Below, in pieces: positions 53,792 through 62,697 of a DNA stretch of 64,000 nucleotides. Made by a program: the position numbers and the translations under genes. Position 1 is the first letter of the stretch; each line of letters starts with the position of its first letter. The DNA is from Streptomyces seoulensis (GTDB lineage: Bacteria > Actinomycetota > Actinomycetes > Streptomycetales > Streptomycetaceae). The notes beneath the pieces are model-generated. The model did no database searches, was not told the DNA's origin, and worked only from the letters and a program-made list of their open reading frames with translations. Location: NCBI RefSeq assembly GCF_004328625.1, contig NZ_CP032229.1:5146001-5210000 (forward strand), read 5' to 3'.

Positions 53792-55121
53792 GTGGCGGAA
53801 CAACTCACGGCGGTGGCGGGGGAGTTCGGGTCCTACCTGGACGGCCTCCTGTCCCGCCTCGACCAGAACGCGGGCTGGTGCGGGGTCTTCTGGCACCGTG
53901 ACCCGGACGGCATGCGTGCCTGCCGCGAGGGGCGCGAGGTGCCGCCGTGGGACGTGGTCGACGCGCTGCTGCGGGACCTCGCGGCGACGTACGGCTCCGT
54001 GGCCGCCCTCGCCGAGCGCGAGCGTGCCCGCGTGCTGCACACGGCGGCCCTCACCGCGTACGACGCCCGCCCCGGCGTCCACGACACCCTGACCCGGCGC
54101 CTCCGCGCCACCCTCCGCGAGCGCCACGACGCCGATGAACGCGAGGCCGCGCTGACCCACCGCCTCGCCGGGGCGAGGACGGAGGCCGAGGAGGAGGCCC
54201 TCCGCGTCGACCTGGCCTGGGCGCGGGACGCCCGGCACCGGGCGACGGCGCGGTGTGCGGAGCTGCGGGACCGGCTGGCGCGGATCGACCGCCCGGGGGC
54301 GCCGGAGGTGAGGGTGCCGGTCCAGGGGGCGGCCGGCGGTACCTCTCGCGCGTCCATGTCCGACTTCGCGCCGAACGGCCCCGCCGAAGGCCACCCGGCC
54401 GCCGAACCCGCCGCCAAGCCCCGCAAGCGCCGCCGTGGCAGCGCCCGTTTCGCGGGCCTGGACGACGAGATTCCCGCCCCCCTGACCTTCCCCGGCGCCC
54501 CGCAGGCCACCTCCGACCTCCGGGGCGCCCGTTTCGCGGGAGCCGAGGACGAGGCCGGGGCCGAGGGTGAGGGACAGGAGGCGGTCGGCTTCGTGCCCCA
54601 CCCCGACGACCACCGCGCCGTGGCCGGAGCCGTCGCGCGCCTCGCCGCCCTCCGTGCCGCAGGCCGCGGCGGTGAGGCGTACACGCTCCTGGCGGAAGCC
54701 GCCCGCTGGCCCGCCGTGCGCCTCCCCCTCCTCGCCGACGCCCTCGCCCACGCCGACTGGACCACCCTCCGCTGGGAGGCGGCGGCCCTGCCCCCGGAGC
54801 AACTGGTCGTGGCGGCAGCCGCGTTGACGGCAGCCGGACGCCCCGAGGATGCCGACCGCCTGCTCCGCGAGGGCGCCGCCCGCCCGCCGGAGGACACCGG
54901 CGCCGCAGTGGCGCGACTCCAGGAAGTGGGCCGCACCCGCGACGCCCGTACCCTCCTCGACGCCTGCCTCCGCACCCGCACCCCCGAGGACGCGGCCCGC
55001 CTCGCCGCCCCCGACCCCGACCGCCTCACCCCCCCTCCTCCTCGACGCGGCCCGGCACGTCTCCGAGGACCACCACCGGGACCTCCTCCACGCACTCCGC
55101 GCCGCCGGGATCACCCCCTGA
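53792..55121 (+). CDS. unknown protein with C-terminal frameshift
   Basis: A 440-residue-scale protein of unknown function. N-terminal 150 residues are helical and charged (LAERERARVLHTAALTAYDA, RRLRATLRERHDADEREAAL), suggesting a coiled coil; a basic linker (PAAKPRKRRRGSARFAG) carries two copies of ARFAG near residues 214 and 251; a C-terminal part is built of TPR-like helices (LAALRAAGRGGEAYTLLAEA, LTAAGRPEDADRLL). At the C7 run 55029-55035 the frame shifts. With one C fewer the protein would continue LTPLLLDAARHVSEDHHRDL and stop at 55119-55121; as given, the frame runs to 55342 and overlaps the next gene. This may be a sequencing error or a real mutation. Confidence 0.7.
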
Positions 55122-55219
55122 CCGGCACCCCGCTCACCCGCAGGGGTGTGAATCGGGGCCGAATCAGCGGGTTGCCGACGATGGTCTTGGCAAGGGCGTC
55201 CAAGAGGCTTACTTTCGTC

Positions 55220-55250
55220 CCTCTACGGCCCGTTTCTACGGGCGTAGAGG
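55220..55250. promoter_or_regulatory. long inverted repeat upstream of pyrimidine-catabolic operon
   Basis: CCTCTACGGCCCGT (55220-55233) and ACGGGCGTAGAGG (55238-55250) pair over 13 positions with one bulged G and a 4-base loop. It ends 28 bases before the nitrilase start. Either a regulator operator or a leader hairpin. Confidence 0.5.
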
Positions 55251-55278
55251 CTCGGACGCCGCGTCGAAGGAGCAGCTC

Positions 55279-56121
55279 ATGGCCAACGTCGTACGTGCCG
55301 CACTGGTTCAGGCCACCTGGACCGGCGACACCGAGTCCATGATCGAGAAGCACGAGGAGTACGCCCGCGAGGCCGCGCGCCAGGGCGCGAGGATCATCGG
55401 GTTCCAGGAGGTGTTCAACGCCCCCTACTTCTGCCAGGTGCAGGAGCCCGAGCACTACCGCTGGGCGGAACCGGTCCCGGACGGCCCGACCGTGACCCGG
55501 ATGCGGGAACTGGCCCGCGAGACCGGCATGGTGATCGTCGTCCCGGTCTTCGAGGTCGACGGCTCCGGGTTCTACTACAACACCGCCGCCGTGATCGACG
55601 CCGACGGCAGCTACCTCGGCAAGTACCGCAAGCACCACATCCCGCAGGTCAAGGGCTTCTGGGAGAAGTACTACTTCAAACCCGGCAACCTCGGCTGGCC
55701 CGTCTTCGACACGGCGGTCGGCAAGGTCGGCGTCTACATCTGCTACGACCGCCACTTCCCCGAGGGCTGGCGCCAACTGGGACTCAATGGCGCCCAGTTG
55801 GTCTACAACCCGTCCGCCACCCACCGTGGACTCTCCTCCCACCTCTGGCAGTTGGAGCAGCCGGCGGCGGCCGTCGCCAACGAGTACTTCGTCGCCGCCA
55901 TCAACCGGGTCGGCCAGGAGGAGTACGGCGACAACGACTTCTACGGCACGTCGTACTTCGTGGACCCGCGCGGCCAGTTCGTCGGCGAGGTCGGGGACGA
56001 CAAGACCGAGGAACTCCTCGTCCGGGACCTGGACTTCGACCTCATCGACGAGGTCAGGCAGCAGTGGGCGTTCTACCGCGACCGCCGCCCCGACGCCTAC
56101 GAGGGGCTGGTGAACCCGTGA
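55279..56121 (+). CDS. beta-ureidopropionase-type nitrilase-family amidohydrolase (copy 1)
   Basis: Hydrolyses an N-carbamoyl amino acid, probably N-carbamoyl-beta-alanine, to the amino acid, CO2 and ammonia. The 280-residue protein has the nitrilase triad: Glu in IGFQEVFNAPYF, Lys in YRKHHIPQVKGFWEKYYF and Cys in YICYDRHFPEGWRQLG. A second paralogue, similar throughout, lies at 59194-60036. GAAGGAG precedes the ATG. The aminotransferase gene overlaps its stop (GTGA), so the carbamoyl hydrolysis and transamination steps are coupled. Confidence 0.88.
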   Translation: MANVVRAALVQATWTGDTESMIEKHEEYAREAARQGARIIGFQEVFNAPYFCQVQEPEHYRWAEPVPDGPTVTRMRELARETGMVIVVPVFEVDGSGFYYNTAAVIDADGSYLGKYRKHHIPQVKGFWEKYYFKPGNLGWPVFDTAVGKVGVYICYDRHFPEGWRQLGLNGAQLVYNPSATHRGLSSHLWQLEQPAAAVANEYFVAAINRVGQEEYGDNDFYGTSYFVDPRGQFVGEVGDDKTEELLVRDLDFDLIDEVRQQWAFYRDRRPDAYEGLVNP

Positions 56122-57425
56122 ACGACCTCTACGCCCGCCACCGCAAGGTCATGCCGGACTGGCTCGCGCTCTACTACGACGACCCGCTGGAGATCACCCA
56201 CGGCGAGGGCCGGCACGTCTGGGACGCCCAGGGCAACCGCTACCTGGACTTCTTCGGCGGCATCCTCACCACCATGACCGCGCACGCGCTCCCCGAGGTC
56301 ACCAAGGCGGTGACCGAGCAGGCCGGGCGGATCATCCACTCCTCGACCCTCTACCTCGACCGCCCGATGGTCGAACTGGCCGAGCGCGTCGCCATGGTGA
56401 GCGGCATCCCGGACGCGCGGGTCTTCTTCACCACCTCCGGCACCGAGGCCAACGACACGGCGATGCTGCTCGCCACCACCTACCGCCAGGGCAACACGGT
56501 CGTGGCGATGCGCAACAGCTACCACGGCCGGTCCTTCGGCGCGGTCGGCATCACCGGCAACCGCACCTGGTCCCCGACCTCCCTCTCCCCGCTCCAGACC
56601 CTGTACGTGCACGGCGGCGTCCGCACCCGCGGCCCCTACGCCGACCTGGACGACCGCGCCTTCATCGACGCCTGCGTGGCCGACCTGCGCGACCTCCTCG
56701 GCCAGACCCGGCCCCCGGTCGCGCTGATCGCCGAACCCATCCAGGGCGTCGGCGGGTTCACCTCCCCGCCGGACGGGCTGTACGCGGCGTTCAAGGAAGT
56801 CCTCGACGAGCACGGCGTCCTGTGGATCTCCGACGAGGTCCAGACCGGCTGGGGCCGTACCGGCGAGCACTTCTGGGGCTGGCAGGCGCACGACCGGAAC
56901 GGCCCGCCGGACATCGTCACCTTCGCCAAGGGCATCGGCAACGGCATGTCCATCGGCGGGGTGATCGCCCGCGCCGAGATCATGAACTGCGTCGACGCCA
57001 ACAGCATCTCCACCTTCGGCGGCACCCAGATCACCATGGCCGCCGGGCTCGCCAACCTCGGCTACCACCTCGAACACGACCTCCAGGGCAACGCCCGCCG
57101 GGTCGGCGGCCTGCTCATCGAGCTGCTGCGCGGGGTCACCGCCGGGCTGCCCGGCGTCCGCGAGGTGCGCGGCCGGGGGCTGATGATCGGCATCGAGCTG
57201 GTGAAGCCGGGCACCGACGAGGCCGACCCGGCCGCGGCCGCCGCCGTCCTGGAAGCGGCCCGCCGCAGCGGCCTGCTCATCGGCAAGGGCGGCGGCTACA
57301 ACACCAGCGCCCTGCGCGTCGCCCCGCCGCTGACGCTCACCGTCGCGGAGGCCGAGGAAGGCGCGGCGATCCTCGGGAACGCGCTGAGGGGCACCTACGG
57401 GGACGCGCCGGGGAGCACGTACTAG
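56118..57425 (+). CDS. class III omega-amino acid aminotransferase
   Basis: PLP-dependent transaminase of 435 residues, likely acting on beta-alanine or beta-aminoisobutyrate to give malonate semialdehyde. Features: FFTTSGTEANDTAMLLA (phosphate-binding), YHGRSFGAVGITG, ISDEVQTGWGRTGE with the PLP-ring Asp, and the PLP lysine in TFAKGIGNGMSIGG. The start GTG at 56118 overlaps the upstream stop. Nearest homologues are alanine-glyoxylate aminotransferase 2 and beta-alanine-pyruvate types. A PucR gene follows after 16 bases. Confidence 0.9.
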   Translation: MNDLYARHRKVMPDWLALYYDDPLEITHGEGRHVWDAQGNRYLDFFGGILTTMTAHALPEVTKAVTEQAGRIIHSSTLYLDRPMVELAERVAMVSGIPDARVFFTTSGTEANDTAMLLATTYRQGNTVVAMRNSYHGRSFGAVGITGNRTWSPTSLSPLQTLYVHGGVRTRGPYADLDDRAFIDACVADLRDLLGQTRPPVALIAEPIQGVGGFTSPPDGLYAAFKEVLDEHGVLWISDEVQTGWGRTGEHFWGWQAHDRNGPPDIVTFAKGIGNGMSIGGVIARAEIMNCVDANSISTFGGTQITMAAGLANLGYHLEHDLQGNARRVGGLLIELLRGVTAGLPGVREVRGRGLMIGIELVKPGTDEADPAAAAAVLEAARRSGLLIGKGGGYNTSALRVAPPLTLTVAEAEEGAAILGNALRGTYGDAPGSTY

Positions 57426-57441
57426 GAACGAGGTACCGCCG

Positions 57442-59016
57442 ATGACCATGACCTCGGATTTCCGGCACGCGTCCCGGCCGGAGGAACCGGCCCTGTCCGT
57501 CCGGCAGGTGCTCACGCTGGAGCGGGTGCTCGCCGGGGAGCCCGAGGTGGTGGCCGGGGCCGACGGGCTCGACCGGGCGGTGCGCTGGGTGCACGTGGCC
57601 GAGGCCGCCGACGTAGGCGTGATGCTCACCGGCGGCGAGATGGTGCTCACCACCGGGGTGCTGCTCGCGGGGGACGAGGCCAAGCAGGCCGCGTACATCC
57701 AGTCGCTGCACCGGGCGGAGGCCGCCGCCGTGGTCCTCGGGCTCGGCCGTGCCTTCCCCACGCCGCCCGAGGTGATGCGCCGGGCCGCCGAGCGGTGCGG
57801 GCTGCCACTGGTGGTGCTGCACCGGCCCTTCCCGTTCGCCGAACTGACCGAGGAGGTCCAATCCCGGCTGGTACGGGCCAAGTTCGCCGCCGTCAGCCTC
57901 TCCGAGTCCGTCCGGACGAGCCTCACCGCGCTGATCACCTCCGGCGCCCCGCTGCAACGCCTGCTGGACGAGGTCGCACAGCACTCCGGGTGCCCGGTCG
58001 TCCTCACCAACCTCGCGCACCGGGTCCTCGCCACGGCGGGGGAGCGGCCCGCCGTGGACGACGTGCTGCGCGACTGGGAGCGCATCGCCCGGCAGGCCGG
58101 AGGCAGCGAGGGCGACGGCTGGGTCCGCGCCGAGCTGGGCGGGCGCGGGGAATGCTGGGGCCGGCTGCTGCTGTGCGGCTACCGGGGCGACTCCGCCACC
58201 GGGCGCCTGCTCGCGGACCGGGCCGCCGAGGCGCTGGTGCTGCACCGGATGCTCGGCGGCGCCTCCGGCCGCACCTGGGAGGAGCAGTCCGCGCACGGTC
58301 TGCTGACCGACCTCGCCTCCGGGACCGTACCGGCCCGGCACCTGCTCCCCAGGGCGCGGGCGGCCGGACTCCCCGTCAACCGGCGGACGTTCGTGCCGCT
58401 GGTCGTGCCCGGTGCCGAACCCGAGCTGCTGGACCGGGTGCTGCGCACGCTGGGCCTGACCGGGCTGGTCGCGGAGCTGGCTGACGGGGCGAGTGCCGTA
58501 CTGCTCAGCCTCGCCCGCGACCAGGACGCCGAGGCGCTCACCGGCCGTCTCGCCGCCCGGCTGCGCACCCCCGAGCTGCCGGACGCCGTGGTCGCCGCCG
58601 CCGACCCGCGCACCTGCTGGGACGACGTGCCCGCCGGGCTGCGCGAGGCCCGGCACGTCGCGGACGCGGTCGCCGGGGCCGCCCTGGACCGGCCGGCCGT
58701 GGTCCGGCTGCGGGACGTGCATCTGCGCGGGCTGATCCGGCTGCTGCGCGACGACCCCCAGGTACAGTCCTTCGCCGAACGCGAGCTGGACGGCCTGCTG
58801 TGCGGCGGCGAGGGCGAGCTGCTGGACGTACTGCGTACCTACCTGGCGACCGGCCGCAACAAGTCCCGCACCGCCCAGCTCCACCACGTCTCCCGGCCCG
58901 CGCTGTACCGCCGCCTGGAGGCCATACAGGCGCGGCTCGGGATCGACCTGGACGACTTCGAACAGGCGGCCTCCGTGCACATCGCACTCCTCGCGCACGA
59001 CGCGCAACAGGGCTGA
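57442..59016 (+). CDS. PucR-family transcriptional regulator
   Basis: A 524-residue regulator of the classic PucR architecture. Residues about 12-140 form the purine-catabolism PucR N-terminal sensor (VRQVLTLERVLAGEPEVVAG, GGEMVLTTGVLL), the middle is a linker region, and the C-terminus is the HTH: LLDVLRTYLATGRNKSRTAQ then LHHVSRPALYRRLEAIQARL. Lying between the two ureidopropionase copies, it is the obvious regulator of this nitrogen-salvage locus, perhaps sensing a pyrimidine or its degradation product. ATG at 57442 or 57448. Confidence 0.9.
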   Translation: MTMTSDFRHASRPEEPALSVRQVLTLERVLAGEPEVVAGADGLDRAVRWVHVAEAADVGVMLTGGEMVLTTGVLLAGDEAKQAAYIQSLHRAEAAAVVLGLGRAFPTPPEVMRRAAERCGLPLVVLHRPFPFAELTEEVQSRLVRAKFAAVSLSESVRTSLTALITSGAPLQRLLDEVAQHSGCPVVLTNLAHRVLATAGERPAVDDVLRDWERIARQAGGSEGDGWVRAELGGRGECWGRLLLCGYRGDSATGRLLADRAAEALVLHRMLGGASGRTWEEQSAHGLLTDLASGTVPARHLLPRARAAGLPVNRRTFVPLVVPGAEPELLDRVLRTLGLTGLVAELADGASAVLLSLARDQDAEALTGRLAARLRTPELPDAVVAAADPRTCWDDVPAGLREARHVADAVAGAALDRPAVVRLRDVHLRGLIRLLRDDPQVQSFAERELDGLLCGGEGELLDVLRTYLATGRNKSRTAQLHHVSRPALYRRLEAIQARLGIDLDDFEQAASVHIALLAHDAQQG

Positions 59017-59113
59017 AACATGCCACGACCTGCGAAAACGGCGGTGAAACATGGTTACGGCACAACGTGACACGGTGCCACGCCCGCACCCCGCAGACGT
59101 GACACCGTGCCAC
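59014..59113. promoter_or_regulatory. repeated boxes upstream of nitrilase copy 2
   Basis: GTGACACGGTGCCAC (59067-59081) recurs as GTGACACCGTGCCAC (59099-59113), one mismatch, with starts 32 bases apart (about three helical turns). TGAAACATG also occurs twice, at 59014-59022 and 59045-59053, 31 bases apart. The cluster lies 80-180 bases before the nitrilase start and begins at the PucR stop codon. Confidence 0.6.
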
Positions 59114-59193
59114 TCAAACCGGCCGCCCGGCCTTCCTAGGCTCCAGGAGCGGGCGTCGGAAGCCCCCGCACACCGAGCGACCCGGAGGTCCCG

Positions 59194-60036
59194 ATGAGCC
59201 GAGTGATCCGCGCCGCCCTCTTCCAGACGGCCTGGACGGGCGACAAGGAATCCATGATCCAGGTGCACGAGCAGGCGGCCCGCGACGCCGCCGCCCAGGG
59301 CGCCCAAGTCCTCTGCTTCCAGGAGCTGTTCTACGGCCCCTACTTCTGCCAGGTCCAGGACAAGGCGTTCTATGAGTACGCCGAGCAGATCCCCGAGGGC
59401 CCCACCGTCCGCCGCTTCCAGGCGCTGGCGAAGGAACTGGGCATCGTCCTGGTGCTGCCGATGTACGAGGAGGAGCAGCCCGGCGTCCTCTACAACACCG
59501 CCGCCGTGATCGACGCGGACGGCTCCTACCTCGGCAAGTACCGCAAGACCCACATCCCGCAAGTCCAGGGGTTCTGGGAGAAGTTCTACTTCCGTCCCGG
59601 CAACAGCGGCTGGCCCGTCTTCGACACCGCCGTCGGCCGGATCGGCGTCTACATCTGCTACGACCGCCACTTCCCGGAAGGCTGGCGGGCGTTGGGCCTG
59701 GCCGGCGCCGAGATCGTCTTCAACCCCTCGGCCACCTCGCGCGGACTCTCCCGCTACCTCTGGCAGTTGGAGCAGCCGGCGGCGGCCGTGGCCAACGAGT
59801 ACTTCGTCGGCGCGATCAACCGGGTTGGCGTGGAGGACCTGGGCGACAACGACTTCTACGGCACCACGTACTTCGTCGACCCCGAGGCCCAGTTCGTCGG
59901 CGAGGTCGCCGGCGACAAGGAGACCGAACTCGTCGTCCGCGACCTCGACATGGCCAAGCTCCGCGAGGTCCGCGACCGCTGGCAGTTCTACAGGGACCGC
60001 GAGCCGAACGCGTACGGCCCGCTGACCGCGCCCTGA
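59194..60036 (+). CDS. beta-ureidopropionase-type nitrilase-family amidohydrolase (copy 2)
   Basis: Second amidohydrolase paralogue, again 280 residues, with Glu in CFQELFYGPYF, Lys in YRKTHIPQVQGFWEKFYF and Cys in YICYDRHFPEGWRALG. It differs from copy 1 in scattered surface residues and in the C-terminal tail. It directly precedes dihydropyrimidinase and is probably its functional partner: the ring is opened, then the carbamoyl group is removed. Start ATG at 59194 with GGAGG in the leader. It begins a second operon after the PucR gene. Confidence 0.9.
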   Translation: MSRVIRAALFQTAWTGDKESMIQVHEQAARDAAAQGAQVLCFQELFYGPYFCQVQDKAFYEYAEQIPEGPTVRRFQALAKELGIVLVLPMYEEEQPGVLYNTAAVIDADGSYLGKYRKTHIPQVQGFWEKFYFRPGNSGWPVFDTAVGRIGVYICYDRHFPEGWRALGLAGAEIVFNPSATSRGLSRYLWQLEQPAAAVANEYFVGAINRVGVEDLGDNDFYGTTYFVDPEAQFVGEVAGDKETELVVRDLDMAKLREVRDRWQFYRDREPNAYGPLTAP

Positions 60037-60127
60037 AGGGGCGCGGGACCGCATCGATATGCGGCTGCCGCCGCGTGAGCGCGACAAGCCACGAACCACC
60101 CGCAGCGGACCACCAGGAGAGGACCCC

Positions 60128-61531
60128 ATGTCCCGCCGCACGCTGATCCGGAACGGACTCGTCATCACCGCCTCCGACGAGATCCACGCCGACGTACTCA
60201 TCGAGGACGGCCGAATCGCCGCTCTGGCCGCCACAGGCACTGCCGCCGCCGAGGCGTTCACCGCGGACCGGACCATCGACGCCACCGGAAAGTACGTCAT
60301 CCCCGGCGGCGTGGACGGCCACACCCACATGGAGATGCCGTTCGGCGGCACCTACGCCGCCGACACCTTCGAGACCGGCACCCGGGCCGCGGCCTGGGGC
60401 GGCACGACCACCATCGTGGACTTCGCCATCCAGAACGTCGGCGGCACCCTGCGCGAGGGCCTGGACGCCTGGCACCAGAAGGCCGAGGGCAACTGCGCCA
60501 TCGACTACGGCTTCCACATGATCGTCTCCGATGTGAACCAGGAGACGCTCAAGGAGATGGACCTGCTGGTCGAGGAGGGGGTGACCTCGTTCAAGCAGTT
60601 CATGGCCTACCCGGGCGTCTTCTACTCGGACGACGGCCAGATCCTCCGCGCGATGCAGCGCGCCGCCGGGAATGGCGGGCTGATCATGATGCACGCCGAG
60701 AACGGCATCGCCATCGACGTCCTGGTCGAGCAGGCCCTCGCGCGCGGCGAGACCGACCCCCGCTACCACGGCGAGGTCCGCAAGGCCCTGCTGGAGGCCG
60801 AGGCCACCCACCGCGCGATCAAGCTGGCCCAGGTCGCCGGCGCCCCCCTGTACGTGGTGCACGTCTCGGCGCAGGAGGCGGTGGCCGAGCTGACGCGGGC
60901 CCGCGACGAGGGGCTGAACGTCTTCGGCGAGACCTGCCCGCAGTACCTCTTCCTGTCCACCGACAACCTCGCCGAGCCGGACTTCGAGGGCGCCAAGTAC
61001 GTGTGCAGCACCCCGCTGCGTACCCGCGACCACCAGGCCGCACTCTGGCGGGGCCTGCGCACCAACGATCTCCAGGTGGTCTCCACCGATCACTGCCCGT
61101 TCTGCTTCTCGGGCCAGAAGGAGCTGGGCCGGGGCGACTTCTCCAAGATCCCCAACGGGATGCCGGGCGTGGAGAACCGCATGGACCTCCTCCACCAGGC
61201 CGTGGTCGACGGCCACATCTCGCGCCGCCGCTGGATCGAGATCGCCTGCGCGACCCCGGCCCGCATGTTCGGCATGTACCCGAAGAAGGGCACCATCGCC
61301 CCCGGCGCGGACGCCGACGTGGTGATCTACGACCCGCACGCCGAGCAGGTCATCTCGGCCGAGACGCACCACATGAACGTCGACTACTCGGCGTACGAGG
61401 GCAAGCGGATCACCGGCCGGGTCGAGACGGTCCTCTCGCGCGGCGTCCCCGTGATCACCGAGCGGGAGTACACCGGCCGCGCCGGGCACGGCGTGTACAC
61501 CCCGCGCTCCACCTGTCAGTACCTCAACTAG
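60128..61531 (+). CDS. dihydropyrimidinase / hydantoinase
   Basis: Opens the ring of dihydrouracil, dihydrothymine or hydantoins. The 467-residue cyclic amidohydrolase has GGVDGHTHMEMPF (two metal His), TSFKQFMAYPG with the carboxylated lysine, LYVVHVSAQEAV and VVSTDHCPFC. Order and spacing match D-hydantoinase/dihydropyrimidinase. ATG at 60128 follows CAGGAGAGGA. It is followed after 11 bases by the LLM oxidoreductase. Confidence 0.93.
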   Translation: MSRRTLIRNGLVITASDEIHADVLIEDGRIAALAATGTAAAEAFTADRTIDATGKYVIPGGVDGHTHMEMPFGGTYAADTFETGTRAAAWGGTTTIVDFAIQNVGGTLREGLDAWHQKAEGNCAIDYGFHMIVSDVNQETLKEMDLLVEEGVTSFKQFMAYPGVFYSDDGQILRAMQRAAGNGGLIMMHAENGIAIDVLVEQALARGETDPRYHGEVRKALLEAEATHRAIKLAQVAGAPLYVVHVSAQEAVAELTRARDEGLNVFGETCPQYLFLSTDNLAEPDFEGAKYVCSTPLRTRDHQAALWRGLRTNDLQVVSTDHCPFCFSGQKELGRGDFSKIPNGMPGVENRMDLLHQAVVDGHISRRRWIEIACATPARMFGMYPKKGTIAPGADADVVIYDPHAEQVISAETHHMNVDYSAYEGKRITGRVETVLSRGVPVITEREYTGRAGHGVYTPRSTCQYLN

Positions 61532-61542
61532 GAGTGGTGCCC

Positions 61543-62562
61543 ATGGACTTCGGTCTCGTACTCCAGACCGACCCGCCCGCCTCCCGCGTCGTCGACCTGA
61601 TGCGGCGGGCCGAGCGCAACGGCTTCACCTACGGCTGGACCTTCGACTCGGCCGTGCTCTGGCAGGAGCCGTTCGTCATCTACAGCCAGATCCTGGCCCA
61701 GACCGACCGGCTCACCGTCGGCCCGATGGTCACCAACCCGGGCACCCGCACCTGGGAGGTCACCGCGTCCACCTTCGCCACCCTCAACGACATGTACGGT
61801 AACCGCACGGTGTGCGGCATCGGGCGCGGGGACTCCGCGATGCGCGTCGCGGGCCGCAAGCCCAACACCCTGGCCCGGATCAGCGAGGCCATGAAGGTCA
61901 TCCGCGCCCTCGGCCGGGGCGAGGAGACCGACCTCGGCGGCACCCCGATCCGCCTGCCCTGGGTGAAGCCGGGCGCCGAACTCCCCGTCTGGATGGCCGC
62001 GTACGGGCCCAAGGCGCTGAAGATGACCGGCGAGGAGGCCGACGGGTTCATCCTCCAGCTCGCCGACCTCTACCTCACCGAGTTCATGGTCAAGGCCGTC
62101 AAGGACGCCGCCGTCGCCGCCGGCCGCGACCCCGACGAGGTCACCATCTGCGTGGCCGCCCCCGCCTACGTCACCGACGACGACTCGCCCGAGGCGCTCG
62201 CCCACGCCCGCGAACAGTGCCGCTGGTTCGGCGGCATGGTCGGCAACCACGTGGCCGACCTCGTGTCCCGCTACGGCGAGCACTCCGCGCAGATCCCCGA
62301 CGAACTGACCGACTACATCAAGGCCCGCGAGGGCTACGACTACGCCCACCACGGACGCAGCGGCAACCCCGACACCCAGTTCGTGCCCGACGAGATCGTG
62401 GACCGCTTCTGCCTGATCGGCCCGGTCAAGGACCACATCGAGAAGCTGAACGCGCTCCGGGCCCTGGGCGTCGACCAGTTCGCGGTGTACGACATGCACG
62501 ACGCGCAGGAGGCCACCATCGACGCCTACGGCTCGAAGGTGATCCCCGCCGTCAACGCCTGA
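61543..62562 (+). CDS. LLM-class (F420-type) flavin-dependent oxidoreductase
   Basis: A 339-residue luciferase-like TIM-barrel oxidoreductase of the TIGR03842-type group. Hallmarks are MDFGLVLQTDPPASRVVDLM, GYTYGWTFDS-like start (here GFTYGWTFDS), GPMVTNPGTRTWEVTAS, GIGRGDSAMRVAGRKP, PVWMAAYGPKALKMTGEEADG and a C-terminal LRALGVDQFAVYDM. It is co-transcribed with dihydropyrimidinase. Its reaction is not known; because the pathway lacks an obvious dihydropyrimidine dehydrogenase here, it might supply or use the reduced ring. That is inference. Confidence 0.85.
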   Translation: MDFGLVLQTDPPASRVVDLMRRAERNGFTYGWTFDSAVLWQEPFVIYSQILAQTDRLTVGPMVTNPGTRTWEVTASTFATLNDMYGNRTVCGIGRGDSAMRVAGRKPNTLARISEAMKVIRALGRGEETDLGGTPIRLPWVKPGAELPVWMAAYGPKALKMTGEEADGFILQLADLYLTEFMVKAVKDAAVAAGRDPDEVTICVAAPAYVTDDDSPEALAHAREQCRWFGGMVGNHVADLVSRYGEHSAQIPDELTDYIKAREGYDYAHHGRSGNPDTQFVPDEIVDRFCLIGPVKDHIEKLNALRALGVDQFAVYDMHDAQEATIDAYGSKVIPAVNA

Positions 62563-62583
62563 GCACGGCAGGCGAATCGAACT

Positions 62584-62615
62584 CCCCCTTCCCGCGCCCC
62601 GCGCGCGGAAGGGGG
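62584..62615 (+). terminator. terminator hairpin after LLM oxidoreductase
   Basis: CCCCCTTCC (62584-62592) and GGAAGGGGG (62607-62615) form a perfect 9-base stem whose 14-base loop is itself GC-rich. It begins 22 bases after the stop and 114 bases before the permease start. Confidence 0.75.
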
Positions 62616-62697
62616 CCAGGACGCCCGTACGGAACCCTTACGGCGCACCCCCCCCCGCACGGCCTGTCCCGACCCTCCCATCCGATTGGCCTGCACC

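Noticed and set aside
57337..60351. 1004-codon minus-strand frame across PucR and nitrilase genes
   Set aside because: Spans several oppositely oriented real genes and has no family features.
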